From the NCBI GenBank assembly GCA_002428965.1, contig DIYI01000003.1:107058-171057 (forward strand): a stretch of 64,000 bases of DNA, read 5' to 3'. The notes under the pieces were generated by a model. It searched no databases, was not told the origin of the DNA, and was given only the letters and a program-made list of their open reading frames with translations. Every line of letters starts with the position of its first letter. Positions within the stretch are counted from its first letter, which is position 1. Below are positions 42,682 to 51,663 of this stretch, piece by piece. The stretch comes from Jejuia sp. UBA6058. Its GTDB lineage: Bacteria; Bacteroidota; Bacteroidia; Flavobacteriales; Flavobacteriaceae. Made by a program: the position numbers and the translations under genes.

Positions 42682-43995
42682 TTATGAATTTGATTGGTAA
42701 ATTACAGGTTCTTGTTCTTCTTCTGTAATTTGAGGTTTAAAATTTATATTATCTAACTTGTACTTTGTAGACTTGATAAATTCAAGATAGTTATCCTTTA
42801 AAGAATCGGATATAGGTTTGGCTTCGGGCAATTTTTGTTTAAAAGGATCTACCTGCTTCCCATTCTTCCAAAAGCGATAACACACATGTGGACCACCAGT
42901 ATTACCAGTCATACCTACTTTTCCAATAATATCCCCTTGTTTTACAAATTCACCTACTTTTACAAGGCGTTTACTCATATGTAAATACTGCGTCTCATAC
43001 GTTGCATTGTGCCTTATCTTTACGTACTTTCCGTTACCACCCCTTCTTGTAGACTCTGTTACCGTTCCATTTGCTGTTGCCATTATTGGTGTTCCAACTG
43101 CGGCCGCAAAATCGGTGCCTTTATGTGGTCTAATCTTATATCCGTAATAAGCTATACGCCGTTTTAAATTATATCTAGAGGATAAACGTCCAAATTTTAT
43201 AGGAGATTTTAAAAATGCGCGTCTTAAATTTTTAGCATTATCATCAAAATAATCTACAATACCTTTTGTGGTATCTGTCATGAATTCAAAAGCATAAAAG
43301 GGTTCGTGATTATGCTCAAAATAAGCTGCTTTCACTTTATGTACACCAGTATAAATAGTATCATCAATATATTTATCTACATACATTACTTTAAATCTAT
43401 CATTTGGCAACAGCCGATTAAAATCAATTGTCCAAGCATAAATTTCATCTGCCATTATATACGCTAACCGAGCACTCAACCCTTGCTCGTCCAATGTTAC
43501 CGATATATTATCTTTGATTACTCCAGTAGCAACCTTCTCAACATATTTAATGGGTTTAGTACTTTTATATGCATGAATAGAATCCTGAAAATTAATCACA
43601 ACATAATCTTCAAGATTAGGCTGATAAATAAAACACTGTGCCGTTTCCAGAGAATCTTTAGCACATAACATAGTATACGGTTTGCCAACTTGTAGTCCTC
43701 GTGCGATATCAAAAGTATCCTTTGCCTTTTGCGCAATATTAAAAATTTTGGGATAGCCGACATGGTTACGTTCTAGAATAATTCCAAAGGTGTCACCGTT
43801 TCTAACTGTATCGCGCTTTACAACATAGTCATCCAATGCAAATCCAAATTCCATAACAGGTTCAGGCGTTTCAACAATAGCAACATCCGTTGCTTCAACT
43901 TCTGTCTCAGCATCGTTTTTACAACTGATGTATAGAATTAAAACTAAAAATATTAAATATCTATGCCCCAATCTTCTTTTTCTTTTGTAGTCCAT
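42682..43995 (-). CDS. M23-family peptidoglycan metallopeptidase lipoprotein-like
   Basis: The 437-residue protein has an N-terminal hydrophobic leader ending LYISC-KND (probable lipidation at Cys25). A LysM-like/spacer region with VRNGDTFGIILERNHV (about 60-115) follows, and a C-terminal M23 domain (about 265-395). Zinc ligands would be His291 and Asp295 (PHKGTDFA), and then the HxH site, which here reads GGPHVCYRFW (His370-Val-Cys372), so the second His is replaced by Cys. His339 (QYLHMS) is present. The first 43 bases overlap kynA. It probably trims peptidoglycan cross-links. The Cys form may be a lineage variant, which I recall from other flavobacterial M23 proteins. Confidence 0.9.
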   Translation of the reverse strand: MDYKRKRRLGHRYLIFLVLILYISCKNDAETEVEATDVAIVETPEPVMEFGFALDDYVVKRDTVRNGDTFGIILERNHVGYPKIFNIAQKAKDTFDIARGLQVGKPYTMLCAKDSLETAQCFIYQPNLEDYVVINFQDSIHAYKSTKPIKYVEKVATGVIKDNISVTLDEQGLSARLAYIMADEIYAWTIDFNRLLPNDRFKVMYVDKYIDDTIYTGVHKVKAAYFEHNHEPFYAFEFMTDTTKGIVDYFDDNAKNLRRAFLKSPIKFGRLSSRYNLKRRIAYYGYKIRPHKGTDFAAAVGTPIMATANGTVTESTRRGGNGKYVKIRHNATYETQYLHMSKRLVKVGEFVKQGDIIGKVGMTGNTGGPHVCYRFWKNGKQVDPFKQKLPEAKPISDSLKDNYLEFIKSTKYKLDNINFKPQITEEEQEPVIYQSNS

Positions 43996-44873
43996 AAATC
44001 TGGAAAAAATATGCGTTTTTGATATTTAGGATGCATGTACTTTACCCACTCGCTGCCTCCAGTAGCTTCTGCAGTTTCACCTCCTATATTTAAATAATGA
44101 TTTGCCGTAGTATAGTGTGCCATTACCCACTTTACGTTAACCGTATAGTCGTAATGTCGCATTGCTTTTATTAAAGCTTTATTTGCCCTAGAGTCTTCAG
44201 GCAATTCTTTGTACTTAGACCATAAATTTTTGCCTTCGTACTTTTTTGAAAATCTAATAAACTGTTCTTTGTAACGTTCCTCAAAAGCAGATAGGGTATA
44301 CGTTTTTTTACCAGTTTCATAGTCTTTTCCTGCAGCTTGCCAATACAATTGTTCAAAAGCGCTCTCACAACAAATGTCTTTACTTACAGTATCTCTAAAA
44401 CGTTTGTCAATGAGATTTATTAATTCTGTAGAACCAAATTCCACCAATCTATACTGCGCACTTTGAAAGCCACTTGCAGGCGTAAGCGTAGTTCGAAATT
44501 GATTGTACTGCTCAATATTCATACCGTCTTTCATGATGCTAAACGACGATGTAAGCACATCAAAATATCTACTTACTCGCATTACTTTTTCAGTAAAGAC
44601 AGTAACCCCAAAATCGTTTTCTGCAACCTGTTCTATTTCAGAGAGAATCATTTTAAACAGTAATTCGCTAATTTGATGATACATAATAAACACCATCTCA
44701 TCAGGGAAATCTGTCCTAGGTTTTTGAAGATTTAATAAAACATCCGTTTGAATATAGTCCCAATAACTAATTGGCTTACTATGCAATAAGCCTTCTAAAT
44801 GAACATCTAAATCTTGGTCTATAGACTCGTATTTTTCTTGGAGTTTGTTGGTTATGTCTGAGTCTGATTTCAT
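43953..44873 (-). CDS. kynA: Tryptophan 2,3-dioxygenase
   Basis: The 306-residue haem dioxygenase opens the Trp indole ring to N-formylkynurenine. The family motifs are present: VFIMYHQISELLFKMILSEI, TLTPASGFQSAQYRLVEFG, and MRHYDYTVNVKWVMAHYTTANHYLN, quoted here only as its core WVMAHYTTANHYL with the haem-ligand His. The threonine loop TGGSEWVKYMHP closes the protein. It starts on the base after the DUF3108 stop and overlaps the M23 gene by 43 bases. hpd and hmgA, other aromatic amino-acid oxygenases, are within 5 kb. Confidence 0.96.
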   Translation of the reverse strand: MKSDSDITNKLQEKYESIDQDLDVHLEGLLHSKPISYWDYIQTDVLLNLQKPRTDFPDEMVFIMYHQISELLFKMILSEIEQVAENDFGVTVFTEKVMRVSRYFDVLTSSFSIMKDGMNIEQYNQFRTTLTPASGFQSAQYRLVEFGSTELINLIDKRFRDTVSKDICCESAFEQLYWQAAGKDYETGKKTYTLSAFEERYKEQFIRFSKKYEGKNLWSKYKELPEDSRANKALIKAMRHYDYTVNVKWVMAHYTTANHYLNIGGETAEATGGSEWVKYMHPKYQKRIFFPDLWTTKEKEDWGIDI

Positions 44874-45656
44874 TTAATTATCCACAACAATTTGAAACGG
44901 GTACTTCAACCCTTTAAAGGCTTCAAGGTCTGCCCTTAAAGATCCTACCGCCAAATCTGCTTTAATACGCAAAGGTATTTTATTTTTATCATTCGATACC
45001 CATAACGTTAAACTTTCTTCCTCCTTAAAAACACGTCCTGCCATTACATATGGTCTAAACTTTAAGGCATTAATTTTCCCAACATCAGTTTTAATAATTT
45101 CTTCTCCTAAATACTGTAGTTTAAAGCCGTAATTTTCTTCATCAAAAAACATGTCTACCTGCACTTCGTCTCCTATTTTTAAAGCTGATATATCCAAATT
45201 ATTTCTAAGATAGTAAAACGTAGAAACCATATCTTGAATATTCGGTTTCGTATCAATTACTTTATTGGTCTTATGCTTCTTATTATTAACGTAAGCTTTA
45301 TTATTTTCTTGATCAAATTCAATCTCAATATCCTTGGTGTAACCACCCTCATCAATGTTTCTCACAAACTTGTACGGCACAATAGTTTCTTTATCAAAAT
45401 AGGTTTCATACCTATCTTTTACCTTAAAAAACCATTTTATCATACCCGTAGTCCAACCCTTACCAACTACATGGTATACATCTTTATCGCCTAACTTTTC
45501 GTCCTTTACTAAAAGGGTGGCATTTCCAGCCTTTAAAAACCCACTGTAGCTCATTTTAAACTTAAACCACTCGCCTTCTTTAAAAGCGGATTCCTCTTGC
45601 GCAAGCGCAACGTTTGATGCGCTAAAAACTAATAATATAAGTAGTATTCTTCTCAT
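44874..45656 (-). CDS. DUF3108 exported protein
   Basis: The protein has about 260 residues. I start it at MRRILLILLVFSASNVALAQ (45656), a normal signal peptide; the frame continues 13 codons upstream with a less suitable leader. The body matches DUF3108 (FKFKMSYSGFLKAGNATLLV, then YETYFDKETIVPYKFVRNI, ESLTLWVSNDKNKIPLRI). The domain is common in Bacteroidota and Proteobacteria periplasmic proteins of unknown function, and is predicted to be beta-rich. It is the first gene of the run ending in pgi. A REP-like element (copy C) lies upstream. Confidence 0.88.
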   Translation of the reverse strand: MRRILLILLVFSASNVALAQEESAFKEGEWFKFKMSYSGFLKAGNATLLVKDEKLGDKDVYHVVGKGWTTGMIKWFFKVKDRYETYFDKETIVPYKFVRNIDEGGYTKDIEIEFDQENNKAYVNNKKHKTNKVIDTKPNIQDMVSTFYYLRNNLDISALKIGDEVQVDMFFDEENYGFKLQYLGEEIIKTDVGKINALKFRPYVMAGRVFKEEESLTLWVSNDKNKIPLRIKADLAVGSLRADLEAFKGLKYPFQIVVDN

Positions 45657-45812
45657 TTGCATTGGGCAATTATAATTTAACTTGTATTGGCTCACTTTAT
45701 TGCCTGTATCATAGAAATTACAATTACTGTTCCAAAAATAGAAATTTTATCTGTACCCCAATATTTGCAAATGTTATAGTTCTGTTAGAAAACCTTTCAT
45801 CGATAATTTTTT

Positions 45813-45899
45813 GCGCTACCCTAGAGGTCGGGCTTTCCGCTAAAAGTTTTGGCTCGATGCGCGCCTCGCCAAAAGCTACCGCTTCCATCCCTAGCGCAC
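45813..45899 (-). repeat. REP-like palindromic element, copy C (in the 45657-45987 gap)
   Basis: Outer arms tgcgcta (45813-45819) and tagcgca (45893-45899) pair perfectly, and inner arms ttttggc (45848-45854) and gccaaaa (45869-45875) form a second stem. Read on the minus strand it carries the same core words as copies A and B: agggat (plus-strand 45888-45893) and aaagccc (45831-45837). It lies between the divergent DUF3108 and beta-barrel genes. The other bases of this gap show nothing more. Confidence 0.78.
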
Positions 45900-45987
45900 C
45901 TACTTTCCAACCATTTTTTCATTCCAAAATGCTCACATTTTAGTTATGGCACGATGTATTCATATAAATCATTAAAAACCAAAACTT

Positions 45988-46509
45988 ATGAGACGATTTA
46001 CACTATTAATTATTCTTGCGCTTCTGGCTACTGTACCTTCTTTTTCTCAAGATTTTAATCTCTCTGCAACTGCTGGTTATCTTAACATTAATTCCATTTT
46101 TAAAGTTGATGGGCAAAAACGCGATTTAGACTTTAAAAGCAGTGGCTTCTTTATAGGTGCACAATCTGAAATAGCTCTAACCGAAAAAATAGACCTACAG
46201 CCCGAACTTGCCTTAGCAATTAACTCTGAAGGAGATGCTATCTATATTGGCGCCTTAGGTAGTTATCAAGCTACCGAAGAATTTAGCGTACTATTAGGGC
46301 CAGCTTTAAATGTCATTCTAGAAGATGTAGTTAATGGTTACCAAACCCTGGGAATATTTCTCGGCTTTGGTGGAAACTACAACATTACCGATAAAATTTA
46401 TGCACAAGCCAAATACCACGTTCAGTTAAATGATTATTACAACGGTAGTGGCGGTGTAAGTTCCAAAGTCAACTTTTTAATGGTTGGCGTAGGATACAGA
46501 ATATTATAA
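45988..46509 (+). CDS. Outer-membrane beta-barrel protein, unknown
   Basis: The 173-residue protein has a signal peptide (about 1-20, ending SFSQ). Alternating strands follow: FNLSATAGYLNINSIF, GFFIGAQSEIALTEKIDLQPEL, and a final KVNFLMVGVGYRIL with an aromatic/aliphatic barrel end. The layout matches the OmpW/opacity-like eight-strand barrels common in this phylum. The function is unknown. It is transcribed alone, divergent from the DUF3108 gene across the copy-C element, and ends at a strong hairpin (46531-46571). Confidence 0.8.
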   Translation: MRRFTLLIILALLATVPSFSQDFNLSATAGYLNINSIFKVDGQKRDLDFKSSGFFIGAQSEIALTEKIDLQPELALAINSEGDAIYIGALGSYQATEEFSVLLGPALNVILEDVVNGYQTLGIFLGFGGNYNITDKIYAQAKYHVQLNDYYNGSGGVSSKVNFLMVGVGYRIL

Positions 46510-46530
46510 TTGTTTGAGTTAGTTAGTTTG

Positions 46531-46571
46531 AAACGGCACGATTGAAATTAGTCATACAGATCGTGCCGTTT
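46531..46571. terminator. Hairpin terminator between barrel gene and hpd
   Basis: aaacggcacga (46531-46541) pairs with tcgtgccgttt (46561-46571) across a 19-base loop, with T-rich flank. The genes are convergent. Confidence 0.75.
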
Positions 46572-46576
46572 GGTTT

Positions 46577-47734
46577 TTAAAGCGTACCTCGTTTAGCTTG
46601 CTCTCTTTCAATAGATTCAAAAAGTGCCTTAAAATTTCCTGCACCAAAACCACGTGCACCCATACGCTGTATAATTTCAAAAAACAAGGTTGGTCTATCC
46701 TCTACAGGTTTGGTGAAGATTTGCAATAAATAACCTTCCTCATCTGCATCAATCATGATGCCCAATCCTTTTAAAGTTTCAATATCCTCTCGCAATTCAT
46801 GACTGAATTCTTCTAAACGCCCAGGAACCGCTTTATAATACTCATCCGGTGGAATGGATAAAAACTCTACACCTCTACTTCGTAATTGAGATACCGTGGA
46901 AATAATATCATCTGTAGCAACAGCTATATGCTGCACACCTGCTCCTTCATAAAAATCTAAATACTCCTCAATTTGAGAACGTTTCTTTCCCTCCGCAGGT
47001 TCGTTTATAGGGAATTTTATGCGTCCGTTGCCATTACTCATCACTTTACTCATTAATGCTGAATACTCTGTATGGATTTGTTTATCATCAAAGGATAGGA
47101 AATTCTCAAACCCCATCACATCTTCATACCATTTTACCCATTTGTTCATTTGTCCCCAACCTACATTGCCCACCATATGGTCTATGTATTTCAACCCGAC
47201 AGGTGTGGGATTATAATCGCTTTCCCAAGCTGTAAAACTAGGTAAAAATGCACCATTATAGTTTTTGCGCTCTACAAACATATGTACCGTTTCTCCATAA
47301 GTGTAAATTCCAGCGCGCACCACTTCACCATGTTCGTCTTTTTCAACAAATGGCTCCATGTATGATGTTGCTCCTCGGTTTGTTGTTTCCTCGTAAGCTT
47401 TTCTCGCATCATCCACCCAAAGCGCAATAACTTTTACACCATCGCCATGTTTTACTATATGATCGTTAATGGGTGATTTACTGTTTAAAGGTGTGGTTAG
47501 CACCAATTTAATTTTATCTTGTTTCAACACGTAACTTACTGCATCTTTAGAGCCAGTTTCCAATCCTTTGTAAGCATAGGATTGGAAGCCAAATGCTGTT
47601 TTATAAAAATGCGCTGATTGTTTTGCATTACCTACATAGAATTCTACATAGTCTGTTCCTAGAAGCGGCAAGAAATCTTGCGCTCCTTCAAATATTTTTT
47701 CTAAACCGTAGTTTACTGATTTTATGTCTTTCAT
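46577..47734 (-). CDS. hpd: 4-hydroxyphenylpyruvate dioxygenase
   Basis: The 385-residue non-haem Fe(II) dioxygenase makes homogentisate from 4-hydroxyphenylpyruvate in Tyr/Phe degradation. It has two vicinal-oxygen-chelate halves. Metal-ligand regions are IDHMVGNVGWGQM, VQHIAVATDDI and the C-terminal TLFFEIIQRMGARGFGAGNF. The last is the family signature with the Glu ligand. It follows hmgA in the same direction (123 bases, with two short GC-rich palindromes between). Together the two genes give the first two steps after transamination of Tyr. Fumarylacetoacetase is not in the window. Confidence 0.97.
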   Translation of the reverse strand: MKDIKSVNYGLEKIFEGAQDFLPLLGTDYVEFYVGNAKQSAHFYKTAFGFQSYAYKGLETGSKDAVSYVLKQDKIKLVLTTPLNSKSPINDHIVKHGDGVKVIALWVDDARKAYEETTNRGATSYMEPFVEKDEHGEVVRAGIYTYGETVHMFVERKNYNGAFLPSFTAWESDYNPTPVGLKYIDHMVGNVGWGQMNKWVKWYEDVMGFENFLSFDDKQIHTEYSALMSKVMSNGNGRIKFPINEPAEGKKRSQIEEYLDFYEGAGVQHIAVATDDIISTVSQLRSRGVEFLSIPPDEYYKAVPGRLEEFSHELREDIETLKGLGIMIDADEEGYLLQIFTKPVEDRPTLFFEIIQRMGARGFGAGNFKALFESIEREQAKRGTL

Positions 47735-47753
47735 GACAAAAAAGCCCTCTTAA

Positions 47754-47856
47754 TCCCGCCTCTGGCGGGAAACTCAAAGCGGGTATTTGAGTATTTATGT
47801 TTTTATTTGAATTTAGAGTTCACTGTTCCCCTCCTTTGGAGGGGTTAGGGGAGGCC
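47754..47856. repeat. GC-rich intergenic palindromes between hmgA and hpd
   Basis: Two short inverted repeats lie here: tcccgcc/ggcggga (47754-47770, 3-base loop) and cccctcc/ggagggg (47828-47844, 3-base loop), the second followed by a G-rich half-copy ttaggggagg. They are markedly richer in G+C than the surroundings. I recall similar pieces scattered in flavobacterial genomes. Confidence 0.55.
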
Positions 47857-47857
47857 T

Positions 47858-49012
47858 CTACAACCACGACGTATGATATGAGTCATCCGCAATTTTCATT
47901 GCTTCTTCGGTAATCATAAGTGGTTTAAACGTATCCACCATAACCGCTAATTCTTCGGTTTCTGTTTTACCAATGCTGCGTTCGGTAGCTCCTGGATGTG
48001 GCCCATGTGGAATTCCTGCTGGATGCAATGAAATATGACCAGCTTCAATGTCATTTCTGCTCATGAAATCACCATCCACATAATACAGTACTTCATCACT
48101 ATCAATATTACTGTGATTATATGGTGCAGGAATAGATTGTGGATGATAATCGTACATCCTTGGCACAAAACTGCAGACTACAAAAGCATCTGTCTCAAAT
48201 GTTTGATGTACAGGAGGTGGTTGGTGAATACGACCCGTAATAGGTTCAAAATCATGAATGGAAAACGCATATGGATAGTTGTAACCATCGTATCCAACTA
48301 CATCAAAAGGATGTGATGCATATACCATTTCTATAATATCGTCCTGTTTTTTTACTTTAATTAAAAACTCGCCAGACTCGTTATTGGTTTCCAGTTCTTT
48401 TGGTCTTCGGATATCGCGCTCGCAAAATGGAGAATGTTCTAATAATTGCCCAAACCAATTCCTGTAGCGCTTAGGTGTATAAATGGGTCTGCGAGATTCT
48501 ACAATAAATAAACGATTATCTTCTGTATCAAAATCTATTTTGTAAATAACACCCCTCGGGATTAATAGATAATCTCCATATTTAAAATCAAGATTACCCA
48601 ACATGGTCCTTAATTTCCCTGTACCCTTATGCACAAAAATCAATTCGTCTGCATCGGTATTTTTATAAAAATAATTGGTTGTAGATTGCTTTGGTGCTGC
48701 CAGAATGATACCGCAATCGCTATTGATTAAAACGGTTTTCCGACTTTCTAAATAATCGTTTTCTGGTGTTACCTGAAACCCTTTAAAACGATAGGATTTT
48801 ATGTTATTTACCTTGGCAATTTTTGGTGCTACACTATATTGACTTTTTATGGCTTTTACTTGTGTTGGCCGTTGCTCGTGGTAGCTGTTGGTTGACATCC
48901 CATCGAACCCAATAGTACCAAATAGCTGTTCGTAATATAGGCTTCCGTCTGGTTTTCTAAACTGGGTATGTCGTTTTAGGGGAATTTTCCCTAATTTATG
49001 ATAAAATGGCAT
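47858..49012 (-). CDS. hmgA: Homogentisate 1,2-dioxygenase
   Basis: The 384-residue Fe(II) dioxygenase opens the homogentisate ring to maleylacetoacetate. The conserved C-terminal metal site is seen as NHSNIDSDEVLYYVDGDF and the closing His-rich ISLHPAGIPHGPHPG. The N-terminal cupin has ELIFVHKGTGKLRTMLG and DYLLIPRGVIYKI. Length is somewhat shorter than the proteobacterial enzyme, as is normal in Bacteroidota. It is upstream of hpd in the same run. The 405-base gap before it contains REP-like copy B. Confidence 0.96.
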   Translation of the reverse strand: MPFYHKLGKIPLKRHTQFRKPDGSLYYEQLFGTIGFDGMSTNSYHEQRPTQVKAIKSQYSVAPKIAKVNNIKSYRFKGFQVTPENDYLESRKTVLINSDCGIILAAPKQSTTNYFYKNTDADELIFVHKGTGKLRTMLGNLDFKYGDYLLIPRGVIYKIDFDTEDNRLFIVESRRPIYTPKRYRNWFGQLLEHSPFCERDIRRPKELETNNESGEFLIKVKKQDDIIEMVYASHPFDVVGYDGYNYPYAFSIHDFEPITGRIHQPPPVHQTFETDAFVVCSFVPRMYDYHPQSIPAPYNHSNIDSDEVLYYVDGDFMSRNDIEAGHISLHPAGIPHGPHPGATERSIGKTETEELAVMVDTFKPLMITEEAMKIADDSYHTSWL

Positions 49013-49306
49013 TTTTTTAAATTTAAATTTTGTCCTATTGATTTGATTAACAGGATTGTATTAAAGATACTAAATTTAAAGGATTACTGCTTCCACTTTG
49101 AGAATCTCAGTGACCATGCAGAAATTTATAGGGATGTCATCTTATTCAGGATTTCTCTTGATAAGGTAATGTAGAAATTGCAATAAGTCTTCGAACAAAA
49201 ACTGCATAACTATACAAATATCGTTAAAATTTAGAATATTGTGAAAAATGAATGCTCTCGCAAAGAGGCAATAGCACAAAGGTCTTAAATACTGTTAGCA
49301 AGTATG

Positions 49307-49409
49307 GGGCGTTAGGGATTGAGGCATTTGTTGAAGCTCTTTTTGTGTTTTTGCACCTATGCAACACAAAAAAGCGACTGCCGAAAGCGCGACCCTTGTG
49401 GTAACGCCC
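49307..49409 (+). repeat. REP-like palindromic element, copy B (in the 49013-49417 gap)
   Basis: Outer arms gggcgtta (49307-49314) and taacgccc (49402-49409) are perfect complements, and inner arms ctttttgtgtt (49339-49349) and aacacaaaaaag (49363-49374) form a second stem. It has core words agggat (49314-49319) and aaagcgc (49384-49390), shared with copies A and C. It lies between hmgA and the patatin gene. Nothing else is recognised in the gap. Confidence 0.82.
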
Positions 49410-49417
49410 AAAACAAT

Positions 49418-51652
49418 TTAGAACCAAAACCCTACATTAAAATACCACTCACCAGCTTTTCGCTCTGGAGAATAACTGTACTTGATTTGAATAGGACCAA
49501 CAAAACTATCGACCGCATAACCGAGAGCGTAACCACGATAATCGGGCAATGTAAACCACTCACCCGTTTCAAAAATATCATCATCAATATTTGCCCAATT
49601 GCCCTCTAAAGTGATGTGTTGCTTGTTGAATATTTCATAGTCTAGTCCGAAATGTGCCTTTACATAACTGTTCCCTGTTAACTCGAAAAAATCGTAGCCG
49701 TAAAAGGGAATAAAATTGTTGATAAGATTGTTACCATAACCGCCCAAAGCAAAATCTAGAGTGGTGGTGGACTGGTCTCCAAATTTGAAACCGCCACCTG
49801 TTTTTAGGTTAATTGCGAACTTGGGCGAGAGGCTGAACGCGTAACCCAAATCTGCTTTAGCAATTGAAAACGGTTCAAAACCTTGATTAAAACGCGACGC
49901 AAAGAGATACATATGTAAATCGCCATTAAAATAGACACCTTTTTTTGGGAAATAAATATTGTCGTAGGTATCTAATCGTAGATTGCCAAAAGCACTAAAA
50001 TAGTCTGTTCTTTCAAAAACAAATTCGTCTTGATTGGTGTTTGCTATGGTTTGAGACTTTATTTCCAAGCGCTTATGTTCTGCGCCTAAACTGAGCGCAA
50101 AATCTTTTCGGAACAGTGTCTCTAAATAAAATTGATTGGTCTGGTCTTGCAACAGCACATCAATTTCATTTAAACCTGTACCCATAATTTGTGTATCATC
50201 TAATAGTAATTGTGCACTAATACCCTTTCGAAATTGATTGTATCTGGAACGTAATCCCACACTCCAATAGAAACCTTTGTCTATATAATACTCGAAATTA
50301 TACCGTACGTTGTCTCCTAGTATAACATCTAGAGATGCTACATCATTATTGAAAAGTAAGCGCTTTTTTGTGAGATTAATTAAGGCAGCACTTTTATACA
50401 AATCGTCAAAATGCCCGCTTAGTTTTATAAAAGTGGTGGCTTTACTTTCCATTACATCAGTTATCAAATCGTATTGATTTTCCTTATCTAAAGGCACAAG
50501 TTTATAGTGAAATGCATCAAAATTATTAGTAGCTACAACATTGTTTACGCCCTTTACAAAATCTTTATACGATACCTTTTCAGAACCTTTGAGTTTTAAC
50601 TTTCCTAAGACATAAGATCGTGTATATTTTTCGTTTCCATTGATGTAGATATTTTGAATATAGATGCTGTCTTTCCGGGTTTTAACAACTTTATTTGTGA
50701 CTGGTTTTTCAGATAACTTTTTTAAAGCTTCTAACTGATTTAAAGCTGCTTTTTTACCATTAGCAATGATGGTGTTACCTTCATTAAAAGACACAACATT
50801 GAAATCCTTAATATCTGGACGGATATAAATATCCGTTTTACCAGATTTTAGTTTCATATCTTTTATCGTTCGGAAATTATTTATTTGAATAAGTACTTCA
50901 GGCGCAGACCCTAATTCATCCTTATCGCGCAAACCGTCTTGTACATCTACACCAATAATTACATCCATACCTTTGGCACGAAGTTCATCAATCGGGTAAT
51001 TATTAACCACACCGCCATCTATTAAAGTTTGATCTCCAATTTTAACAGGTTGAAACACTGTTGGAAGCGCACCACTTGCCATTACCTCCTGAGTGAGGTT
51101 ACCGCTTTCCAGTTGTATTTGTTGTCCGTTTTCAATATTTGTAGCAATACAGAAAAATGGAATCGGTAGCTTGTCAAATTCATCAATATTATTCACGTGC
51201 AATAACAATTTCGATAATAAATTATAGGTGTTTTGACCTCGGGATAATGCCGATGGCAATTTTACTTTAAAATCATCAAAAGGTAATGTAACCGCATATC
51301 TTTCTGAATTATTACGTTCGTGGAAGGCTTTGGAAGCACGAGGTAAATCGTCGTTAATAATCTTATCAAAATCTACGGTATTGAAAATAGAATCTAGCTC
51401 GTTACCTGAATACCCCGATGCGTAAAGTGAGCCTATAATAGCGCCCATACTGGTTCCTGCAACATAATCTATTTGAACCCCTAGGCTATCTAACACCTTT
51501 AAAGCGCCAATATGCGCTAAGCCTTTTGCACCACCACCACTTAATACTAAACCTACTTTTGGTTTTTGGTTTTGTTGTAGGGTGTTTTGGGCTTTCGTTG
51601 TGAGGAAAGTAAGGAGAAATAAAAAGATTAATATGAGGAATTTAAAATTCAA
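49418..51652 (-). CDS. Patatin-like phospholipase fused to an outer-membrane barrel (PlpD type)
   Basis: The 744-residue protein has a signal peptide (about 1-21, ending TKAQ). A patatin domain (about 30-310) shows GLVLSGGGAKGLAHIG, the nucleophile Ser68 in VAGTSMGAI, and the catalytic Asp212 in DGGVVNNYP. A POTRA-like region follows (about 335-410, SIYIQNIYINGNEKYTR), then a BamA-family surface-antigen barrel ending WYFNVGFWF with a terminal Phe. The layout matches the type Vd secretion group (PlpD), where the barrel is thought to display the lipase outside. It is the last gene of a uvrC-unknown-patatin run. Catalysis on phospholipids is the family expectation. Confidence 0.92.
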   Translation of the reverse strand: MNFKFLILIFLFLLTFLTTKAQNTLQQNQKPKVGLVLSGGGAKGLAHIGALKVLDSLGVQIDYVAGTSMGAIIGSLYASGYSGNELDSIFNTVDFDKIINDDLPRASKAFHERNNSERYAVTLPFDDFKVKLPSALSRGQNTYNLLSKLLLHVNNIDEFDKLPIPFFCIATNIENGQQIQLESGNLTQEVMASGALPTVFQPVKIGDQTLIDGGVVNNYPIDELRAKGMDVIIGVDVQDGLRDKDELGSAPEVLIQINNFRTIKDMKLKSGKTDIYIRPDIKDFNVVSFNEGNTIIANGKKAALNQLEALKKLSEKPVTNKVVKTRKDSIYIQNIYINGNEKYTRSYVLGKLKLKGSEKVSYKDFVKGVNNVVATNNFDAFHYKLVPLDKENQYDLITDVMESKATTFIKLSGHFDDLYKSAALINLTKKRLLFNNDVASLDVILGDNVRYNFEYYIDKGFYWSVGLRSRYNQFRKGISAQLLLDDTQIMGTGLNEIDVLLQDQTNQFYLETLFRKDFALSLGAEHKRLEIKSQTIANTNQDEFVFERTDYFSAFGNLRLDTYDNIYFPKKGVYFNGDLHMYLFASRFNQGFEPFSIAKADLGYAFSLSPKFAINLKTGGGFKFGDQSTTTLDFALGGYGNNLINNFIPFYGYDFFELTGNSYVKAHFGLDYEIFNKQHITLEGNWANIDDDIFETGEWFTLPDYRGYALGYAVDSFVGPIQIKYSYSPERKAGEWYFNVGFWF

Positions 51653-51663
51653 CTTTTGAGTTT

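Noticed and set aside
43953..43995. Possible start error of the M23 gene because it overlaps kynA by 43 bases.
   Set aside because: No later Met gives a leader; the overlapping start is needed for the lipoprotein-like signal, so the overlap is probably real.
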